Shown in pieces: positions 57,115 through 64,000 of a stretch of 64,000 bases of DNA (its first letter is position 1; each line of letters opens with the position of its first letter). Source of the DNA: Heliocybe sulcata. Lineage: Eukaryota > Basidiomycota > Agaricomycetes > Gloeophyllales > Gloeophyllaceae. Where the stretch lies: assembly GCA_004369045.1 (NCBI GenBank), contig ML213506.1, positions 1,486,732-1,550,731 of the forward strand, read 5' to 3'. Made by a program: the position numbers and the translations under genes. The notes under the pieces are model-generated. The model worked only from the letters and a program-made list of their open reading frames with translations, made no database searches and was not told the origin of the DNA.

Positions 57115-59184
57115 ATGATCTTCTCCACATTGTGCGGTGTCTTGTGCACCTTCTTGGCTCTGTTCGGGCAGCACCTCTCAGTATGGGCCTACATCCCCGC
57201 CGTGCCGACGAATGACTCGACTGGCGTAGCTGGTGGTCCGAATGTGACGGATATCTCGATGCTGTATTTGCGGTGGTACATGGGGTGCGGGTTGATCTAA
57301 GTTGCCGTCCGAATCCATCTTTAACTTACCCATCATGATGCAGCTCATACTCGGAAACCGTGTCGTATCAGTTAGTTGGGAACGGCAGCAATGGCGTGAG
57401 CCAGGTGAGATTTCAGAAGAGATATGGCCGACTGGAGTGTAGAGTATCCTAAAGAGAATCGCAGGGCGCGCTGGTGCACTTTTCTGAACCCATGAGCTGG
57501 AACAACGAGACGAGTGAGCAGTTCCCCTCCCTTCATCTCCGCAGCCGAGACCAACAGCCCTGTTCCCATTGCGGTACAGCCACCACGCCCTGGATCGCCC
57601 TGGTCGCATGCGACAACAACGCGACCAACGCCTCGCAGGTCGACGATATCTTCACACTCGCGCGGGACCGGGGCGCCACAGCCGCTGTACGTCCCCTTCA
57701 CTCCACTGGGTCATCCCCGTCCCGCTGACGCGTGGGGTAGCTGCTGTATTCCGAGTCCTCGCAGGCGTGCGTGATCAACCCCGACTACGCGAACCCGGAG
57801 AACTTCGAGCAGGTAATGGACATCTTCTCCACCCAGTCGCTTACGTCTGCAAAGTGCGTGCCCCCCGCTTCCATCTCACGCGTCCCGCTGATGCCGTGCA
57901 GGCTTATTGAGTACCAATTCTCGACGTCGACGGTGAATAAAACGATCTACGGCAACTACAACGCCTCTCTGCTCAACGCCTCCGCCGCCATCATCAACAA
58001 CACCATTAACACCGGCACGATGAACGTGTCTAGTTACATCTTTGCAGAGCTCAAGGCGTACAACGCGACGGGCAGCGGATCCGTGGATGGAAGTGCGAAT
58101 ACCGATCCCTCGACGTCCTCTTCCAGCGGGAGCACCGGCGCCGCCGGCAGGTCAAATTCCAGCCTGGCGATGTTCGTGATCTTACCTCTCTCGGGAGTTG
58201 TGAGGCTGACGTGCTCCGTAGGATAGTCCTGTATGCGATTACGGGATGCGTGTCAGCGTTATTCTGCGTGGTGATTATCACTGGGGTATGCGCACTTTTG
58301 TCGGTTCGGATCCTTGATGTCTAACCAGTGTCTCAGGCTGTTCGAGCCATCCGCCACCCAGAGCGCTATGGACCTCGCAACAGTAATTCGGACGGGCGTG
58401 GCTCGGGGTCGCAATCGAGGGCGCAAGGTCTGACACGGGCGATTCTGGATACGTTCCCAGTTGTCAAGTTTGGCCGTACCGAGGGCCAGGATGGCTCGCG
58501 TGATACGGACGCCAAAGATATCGAGCTCGGAGGAACGCTTCCGGCGTTACCTAAGGAGGGCCACGAAGCTGAGAGTGCAGTCGACAAAGACACCGCAGAG
58601 GAGCATAGGGTCGAGAGAAGCGAGGGTGGTCACGAAGTTCGCTTTGCGCTGGAGGACGAGGAGGGAGAAGAAGCCGAGGCCAGCACGTCGCGAGCAGTGC
58701 CCGTGCGCAGGCCGTCGGGGAGGGCGCGTCCTGCCGAGGACGTTGTTCCGGATGTGATTGGGCGCGAGACGTGTCCGATATGCATCCTGGACTTTGAAGA
58801 GGGAGACGATTTGAGGATACTGCCTTGCGAGGGGAAGCACAAGTTCCACCAGCAGTGCGTGGACCCGTGGCTGCTCGAGCTCTCGAGCTCGTGCCCGATC
58901 TGTCGTCATGGTACGTGGGCCAACTGTTTGCCAAGCGAGGCTGGACTGATGAGCGCATGCCCTGCCCAGACTTCCAGGCGCTCACGACGATGATGCAAGG
59001 GGAGGGAGAGGCGGAGGGCCCCGCACATGATTTCCACCAAAACCACAGGGATTCTGCCGGCGGGGGGAATAGGTTCTCTCGGTACCTGAGGTCAGCCATA
59101 CGTCGCCGCCGGTATCGCGAGGAAGCCGCCGGGTACGATCCTACGGACCCTTACATGCCTTATGCCCCTGAGACGGGCTTGTAA
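57115..59184 (+). CDS. PA-TM-RING type E3 ubiquitin ligase
   Basis: Start ATG 57115 (MIFSTLCGVLCTFLALFGQH) is a signal peptide. Exons joined by short introns read SYSETVSYQLVGNGSNGVSQ + GALVHFSEPMSWNNET + TTPWIALVACDNNATNASQ, then DIFTLARDRGATAA + LLYSESSQACVINPDYANPE. This is a lumenal protease-associated domain with several N-glycosylation sites. A membrane span follows (ILYAITGCVSALFCVVIITG). The cytosolic part is acidic and Ser-rich and holds a C3H2C3 RING-H2: CPICILDFEEGDDLRILPC, then HKFHQQCVDPWLLE, SSSCPICRH. TAA is at 59182-59184. The order signal-PA-TM-RING matches fungal and animal endosomal ligases that ubiquitylate membrane cargo. At least six introns. Confidence 0.9.
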
Positions 59185-59380
59185 ACTGTATCGATAGTTC
59201 CTGTTTGTACTAATATTGGGTGCTCTATGTGTGTAGGCTAGGACGATCTAATCGATGTTATCTTTGCTCGGATTGGAGTAGATGCTGCGCGAGTGGCTGC
59301 CGGATCATGAGGAGGGAGGAGCGACGAGGGAAACCGCATTGCATGATATCACGAGTTCCGCCGTGTCGGGAGGAGTGGCG

Positions 59381-59385
59381 CCCCT
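59381..59385 (-). promoter_or_regulatory. Possible stress-response element (CCCCT) upstream of HSP12
   Basis: CCCCT (AGGGG on the minus strand) lies 216-220 bp before the HSP12 ATG. It matches the yeast STRE core, but a five-base site is weak evidence. Confidence 0.25.
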
Positions 59386-59510
59386 GTCATGGAGTCCTGA
59401 CCTCAAAAAGAAATCCCACTACCATGACCAGCTAGGTCATGTGATCAGAATACGCGTCATGGTGCGTCACTGCAACGGTCTCGTCGAGTTGGGACGCGTC
59501 CCAGAAAATG

Positions 59511-59518
59511 TATAAAAG
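59511..59518 (+). promoter_or_regulatory. TATA box of the HSP12-like gene
   Basis: TATAAAAG lies about 83-90 bp upstream of the ATG at 59601. A palindromic GGGACGCGTCCC lies just before it, at 59491-59502. Confidence 0.65.
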
Positions 59519-59600
59519 CCTGGGTACATCGGTCGAGGTAGATCATCAGCTCTCCTACTCTTACACTCACAACCAAACCACTCAACTCTTATAATCAATC

Positions 59601-60034
59601 ATGTCTGACACTGGTCGTCAATCCCTCGGTGACAAGGCTGAGGCCGCCCTGAAGGTTCGTCTTCTCTCCCCCTCATCGTCGTACATGATGCTCATCATCC
59701 TATCTTCTCCAGCCCGACTCCCAGAAGAGCTTCACCGAGCACGCCGGCGACAAGATCACAGGCAAGGCCGACTCTGCCGCTTCCACCGCTCAGCCCCAGG
59801 TTAGTACATCCGAGTACTCCCAGTCTGTCGCAACCCGCTCACCGTTTCCTTTCCCAGAGCGAGAAGTCCTACACGCAGCGCGCCGGCGACACCCTGAGCG
59901 GCAACTCCAACAACAACGACGTTTGTCTCTCCCACTTACATGCTCATTGCTTCACGTGCTGATTACTCGTGCAGGCGTCGCTCATGGACAAGGCGAAGAA
60001 CGCTGTTGGCCTCGGCGGCAACAAGGACGTATAA
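59601..60034 (+). CDS. HSP12: HSP12/HSP9-type small stress protein, four exons
   Basis: The exons read MSDTGRQSLGDKAEAALK, then PDSQKSFTEHAGDKITGKAD + SAASTAQPQ, then SEKSYTQRAGDTLSGNSNNN + D, then ASLMDKAKNAVGLGGNKDV, with TAA at 60032-60034. All three introns are GT-AG and lie between whole codons (phase 0). The product is about 80 residues, Cys-free and highly charged. It carries the repeated K-S-(F/Y)-T-(E/Q)-(H/R)-AGD motif of the Hsp9/Hsp12 family. These proteins are disordered in solution and fold into helices on membranes, protecting cells in heat, osmotic and stationary-phase stress. A strong TATA box fits a highly inducible gene. Confidence 0.93.
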
Positions 60035-60499
60035 GCGTATTCTGTGCAGAAATGTAATAGCAATGTATCCTTGGATGTACTCTGTAGTATCGCCCACTCA
60101 TAATCCAGCATATTTCTTGTATTTGTTGACGTACCTCGTTTAACTTGGCCCGAAACCCAACTGTGCAACCTGCATGTGCACTTGTCCGCTATTCGACTTT
60201 GTCAGAAGATACCACTGCGGTTATGCTGTAAACGTACTCATGTCCCATGTAGCACAACCTTGATGCTTGCATATCGATATGCTATGCCCGATCGTAGGGA
60301 CTGCGCGGACGATCAGATCAGACGCGATTCTCTTCCAAAGAGGGACGCGAGGCACATACCTGCGACCATGAGAATGACCGGATCGATCGACCGACGACCG
60401 CGCGCTAAACCCAAGTATCGCTGCTTCGAAGAGAGAGGAGTGACCTACCTAAATACGCCCAGCCGTTAGAAGGTGACCACTTACAGAGATAGATGAACC
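60035..60499. other. 3' flank of HSP12 up to the repeat array
   Basis: No gene was recognised. The small plus-strand ORF at 60176-60469 has no features. Confidence 0.5.
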
Positions 60500-62600
60500 C
60501 ACCGCCTGCTAGATCAAGTATCACTCTCCTCCGAGAGGAAGGGGAGGAACTCACCTTGCAACGGAATAGTATCGCTCGAAGACGACTGATTTCGCGACTG
60601 AGAATGACGACTCACTTACCAAACGAGAAACTAAGAAGAGCAGTCAGCTGGAAGACCTAGAATATCGTCCGCATGTCAGACAGGGGTCCACTCTCCGAAA
60701 CCGGAGGCTCACTTACTTTTCATAAAACCGCGGAGTGCCGCGAATAGGAGGCAAAGAATAACCAGAGATCGACCCATTGCTATACCAGATGTCCACCCTT
60801 CGCCGAAGAAGAGACGGATTACTAACTTTTGTATCACGAGAACCACCTGTCAACCGGAGAGATCGGCCTCTTGCTAGACCAGACCACTGCTGCGAGGAGA
60901 GAGTTGCTGAGATGATGAAGAACGAGAGAAGCCGCACTAACCTTCGTACACCACCAACAATGAGCCCAGGGATGACCAGACAAACCGGCCGCTTGCTAGA
61001 CCAGGCTGCACTCCTCGAAGAGGAGAGAGATCACTCACCTTGTACCGCGGGAACCGCTGTTAGTGAGTCTAGCGTAACCAGCGAGATCGACCGCTTGCCC
61101 CACTACACCAAAGAGGAGAGAATGACCAGATATCGACCGCTCGCCGGACCAGGCCACCCTCCTCCGAAGAGGAGAGGGACCACTCACCTTCTACCACAGG
61201 AACCGCGACAGTAAGCCCAGCGTAACCAGAGCGATCGACCGCTTGCTAGACCAGACCGCACTCCTCAGAGGAGAGGCTGTTGAGACTATAAGGAAAATCG
61301 CCAGGAGCATGAAAAGAATGACCAGGGAGGTCGACCGCTTGCTAGACCAGGCCACGCTCTTCCTCCGAGGAGAGGGTTGCTGAGAGCCGCCAGTAGCAAG
61401 ACCGAGGATATCCAGAAAGGTCGACCGCTTCCTAGACCAGGCCACGCTCCTCTGAAGAGGAGAGAGTTGCNNNNNNNNNNNNNNNNNNNNNNNNNNNNNN
61501 NNNNNNNNNNNNNNNNNNNNNNNNNNNNNNNNNNNNNNNNNNNNNNNNNNNNNNNNNNNNNNNNNNNNNNNNNNNNNNNNNNNNNNNNNNNNNNNNNNNN
61601 NNNNNNNNNNNNNNNNNNNNNNNNNNNNNNNNNNNNNNNNNNNNNNNNNNNNNNNNNNNNNNNNNNNNNNNNNNNNNNNNNNNNNNNNNNNNNNNNNNNN
61701 NNNNNNNNNNNNNNNNNNNNNNNNNNNNNNNNNNNNNNNNNNNNNNNNNNNNNNNNNNNNNNNNNNNNNNNNNNNNNNNNNNNNNNNNNNNNNNNNNNNN
61801 NNNNNNNNNNNNNNNNNNNNNNNNNNNNNNNNNNNNNNNNNNNNNNNNNNNNNNNNNNNNNNNNNNNNNNNNNNNNNNNNNNNNNNNNNNNNNNNNNNNN
61901 NNNNNNNNNNNNNNNNNNNNNNNNNNNNNNNNNNNNNNNNNNNNNNNNNNNNNNNNNNNNNNNNNNNNNNNNNNNNNNNNNNNNNNNNNNNNNNNNNNNN
62001 NNNNNNNNNNNNNNNNNNNNNNNNNNNNNNNNNNNNNNNNNNNNNNNNNNNNNNNNNNNNNNNNNNNNNNNNNNNNNNNNNNNNNNNNNNNNNNNNNNNN
62101 NNNNNNNNNNNNNNNNNNNNNNNNNNNNNNNNNNNNNNNNNNNNNNNNNNNNNNNNNNNNNNNNNNNNNNNNNNNNNNNNNNNNNNNNNNNNNNNNNNNN
62201 NNNNNNNNNNNNNNNNNNNNNNNNNNNNNNNNNNNNNNNNNNNNNNNNNNNNNNNNNNNNNNNNNNNNNNNNNNNNNNNNNNNNNNNCTCCGAAGAGGAG
62301 AGGGTTGCTGAGAGTCGCCAGTAGTAAGAATAACCAGAGAGGTCGACCGCTTGCTGGACCAGGCCGCACTCCTCCGAAGAGGGGAGGGTTGCCGAGAGTT
62401 GCCAGTAGAAAGACAAAGAATAGCCAGACAGATCGACCGCTTGCTGGACCAGGCCACACTCCTCCGAAGAGGAGAGGGTTGCTGAGAGTCGCCAGTAGTA
62501 ACCAGAGAGATCGACCGCTTGATAGACCAGGCCACACTCCTCGGAAGAGGAGAGGGTTGCTGACAGTCGCCAGCAGAGAGATGGAGGACAGCCAGGGAGA
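60500..62600. repeat. Minisatellite array of about 80-bp units with a conserved hairpin, interrupted by an assembly gap (61471-62287)
   Basis: Units right of the gap start at 62288, 62372, 62462 and 62540, so steps are 84, 90 and 78 bp, all multiples of three. Each unit has CGACCGCTTGCTGGACCAGG or a close variant, then a palindromic CTCCTCCGAAGAGGAG and GGGTTGCTGAGAGTCGCCAG. Left of the gap the units grow more divergent towards 60500. On the minus strand the palindrome gives CUCCUC-UUCG-GAGGAG in the best units. Several frames on both strands stay open across short runs, so coding cannot be decided. The N run is very likely a collapsed part of the same array. Confidence 0.85.
61471..62287. 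other. Assembly gap (817 N) inside the repeat array
   Basis: This is a run of N. Open frames drawn across it carry no meaning. Confidence 1.
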
Positions 62601-62709
62601 CGACCATTTGCAGACCAACAAGAGAATGATCACTCACAAGCCTAGAGAAAATCAATGCGATAGACGGTAAAGACACATCTGTCGCAGCATGTATCAGTGG
62701 AGAATATCA

Positions 62710-62790
62710 GTTCGAGAGATTATATGGGACGTACCATTCTCTTGAGCGTGGGCCGGGACTAGACTGAACAGAGACTGCTAGAGATGGCAT
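62710..62790 (-). CDS. Candidate first exon of a minus-strand transcript leading into the repeat array
   Basis: A minus-strand ATG at 62790 opens MPSLAVSVQSSPGPRSREW and reaches a GTACGT donor near 62734. If unspliced, the frame ends near 62710. A CATAAAAG box lies about 130 bp upstream, while the earlier ATG at 62901 sits too close to it. In the left part of the array the same strand shows repeated GTGAGT/GTAAGT donors and AG acceptors. A gene of tiny exons is possible but not proven. Confidence 0.3.
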
Positions 62791-62915
62791 ACGATAGAGA
62801 GCGGTATGGTAAGCAATAGAGCACGAAGGCGTTGGGTGAGGAAGAAGCAAAGTAGGAGGTTGTTGAGGGAGAAGAGGGAAGAGGTGCTGATGTCGTATCA
62901 TCGTCCGAGGCCTGC

Positions 62916-62923
62916 CTTTTATG
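62916..62923 (-). promoter_or_regulatory. TATA-like box facing the repeat array
   Basis: The site reads CATAAAAG on the minus strand, upstream of the candidate exon and about 110-145 bp from two ACGCGT boxes in the 41-bp repeat. Confidence 0.4.
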
Positions 62924-63022
62924 CCCTGGCGGTAGAGGGCGGCTGACGGTCAGAATTGATATGAACCGAAGTTGAAGCGCGTCAGCCGCCCGCCAGTCTC
63001 GGTCGGTCGCGTCGGTTCACTG

Positions 63023-63063
63023 CCCAATTTGGGTGACGCGTTATTTGGCCCTGTTGACGCGTC
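63023..63063 (+). repeat. 41-bp dispersed repeat, copy B
   Basis: It begins CCCAATTTGGG and contains two ACGCGT boxes, at 63035-63040 and 63058-63063 (give or take a base). The reverse complement of 50446-50486 matches at 37 of 41 bases. Confidence 0.75.
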
Positions 63064-63444
63064 AGCCGCCGGCTACGACGTTAGACGGTACAGCGGCCTG
63101 CTCCTGATTTTTTGACCCTTTAATCAAGTGCTTCGGATGAGTACTCTGTAAGCCCTCTGGCCACTACATATCATCAGCCACAACAGCAATACTCCTGGCC
63201 AGACTTGAACTTGGGTAGAGCTAAGCTGTCGCCGTGGACCGCATTAATGATCAATTTGTTGGATTTACAATATACCCACCCCTCACAGTTGAATAATCTG
63301 CTGACGACGACGATAGCCGTTACCACCGCCCTGGACAAAGAAAGCCGCCTCGTAAGACTGGCGCAGTTCCTCAATGTACTCTCGTCTGGAAATTCTGCTC
63401 TCCTTCCTTGCTCACAATGGAGCATCCAAGCGAACTTGCAATGA

Positions 63445-64000
63445 TCAGACATGTCCGAATGTAGTGACCGCTTGAGCTACAGCGTCAAGAAATTCCGCTG
63501 GCTGATCCCAGTGCACCTACGGATTACGGTATGAGCAGCAGAAGCGCCAAAATATGAACTTCCAAAACTTACGAAATGATTTGCTTTCGGAATCTCTACG
63601 AAATCGAACGGGCGTGGCTTCTGCCCCTTCGCCACGCAGCTCTCATACTCCTTCTTGGCCTCGATATACCCCCATATACAATGCCAGTGGGTCTGCAGGC
63701 ACACAACATGCACGACCCGCAAATCAGGCAACACCGTCCTCGCCAGCTCCTCGTTGAACAGTGCCATCTTAGCCTGTTCTCTGATAGTGGGCTGCATCGG
63801 CTCGATGACCATGTGCAAGTCTGTCCTAACAGCGGCCGACTCCTCGTACATCATCGCCATATCTTCTTTAGCTGTGTTGTCAATGGATGCCTGGTCGGTA
63901 CGGTGGCGGTAGTCAAGACCCCGCATAGAGCCGGAGCGGATGTCAGGGTGCGAATAGTAGGACGAGACCCAGTATTGGAACGTCTTGTACCGCTCTTCAG
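63445..64000 (-). CDS. Alpha/beta hydrolase, 3' end only (gene runs off the window)
   Basis: The minus-strand frame entering at 64000 reads KRYKTFQYWVSSYYSHPDIR, EESAAVRTDLHMVIEPMQPT, and a long helical cap-like stretch. It then gives FVEIPKANHF, a GTAAGT...GTAG intron, and VHWDQPAEFLDAVAQAV + TTFGHV with TGA at 63445-63447. The histidine in ANHFVHWDQPAEF is where the catalytic His of fungal alpha/beta hydrolases lies, followed by the usual WDQP helix. The nucleophile and the N-terminus are outside the window, so the substrate cannot be inferred. Confidence 0.75.

Noticed and set aside
60500-62600. Repeat array considered as a CRISPR array
   Set aside because: Units are about 80 bp of diverging repeat without unique spacers, and the genome is eukaryotic.
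61191-62676. Long open frames of 400-480 codons on the minus strand
   Set aside because: Most of their length is the run of N; the real parts are repeat units open in several frames at once.

Overview
The window reads as nuclear DNA of a filamentous basidiomycete, probably an agaricomycete of polypore type. Genes lie close together on both strands and are cut by many short (about 45-60 nt) GT-AG introns. The gene set includes a laccase with all four copper motifs and a phenylalanine axial position, two large F-box proteins, a CxC1/KDZ transposon and a DASH-complex Duo1. Two runs of N (24224-24883 and 61471-62287) are assembly gaps, and both fall inside repetitive DNA. Protein identities come from recognising motifs by eye, with no database search. 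Splice sites given to the base were read from donor and acceptor sequence with the frame checked across the junction.

Left third (1-22.3 kb) is housekeeping and metabolism: COG2 (Golgi tether), VPS8 (CORVET tether), a Cti6-like PHD protein, a luciferase-domain (DUF5519-like) protein, threonine deaminase ILV1, an F-box protein, a BLI-3-like flavin-fold protein and a secreted S10 serine carboxypeptidase.

From 22.3 to 29.7 kb lies a nested insertion. A KDZ DNA transposon (22619-29522) has 147-bp terminal inverted repeats with one mismatch and a perfect 8-bp target duplication (ATTTAGAG). It carries a CxC1-type KDZ transposase, a Ulp1-like cysteine protease with its catalytic residues visible, and an unrecognised coiled-coil-like ORF. 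It sits inside an older, short element marked by a 19-bp inverted repeat. A CpG-dense block surrounds the assembly gap inside it.

From 30 to 44.8 kb come two tandem WD40 paralogues, mitochondrial tyrosyl-tRNA synthetase, queuine tRNA-ribosyltransferase, the DEAD-box helicase DBP10, a second F-box protein, DUO1 with three ACGCGT boxes just upstream, and a tRNA-Thr(AGT) with a 5-nt intron. Three of these genes serve tRNA or ribosome function.

From 44.8 to 64 kb, a gene-poor stretch precedes the laccase. Then follow a GNAT acetyltransferase, mitochondrial GABA transaminase, a 3-kb region with a decayed duplicated coding relic, a PA-TM-RING ubiquitin ligase, an HSP12-type stress protein, a minisatellite array whose units can form CUCCUC-UUCG-GAGGAG hairpins on the minus strand, and the 3' end of an alpha/beta hydrolase gene that runs off the window.
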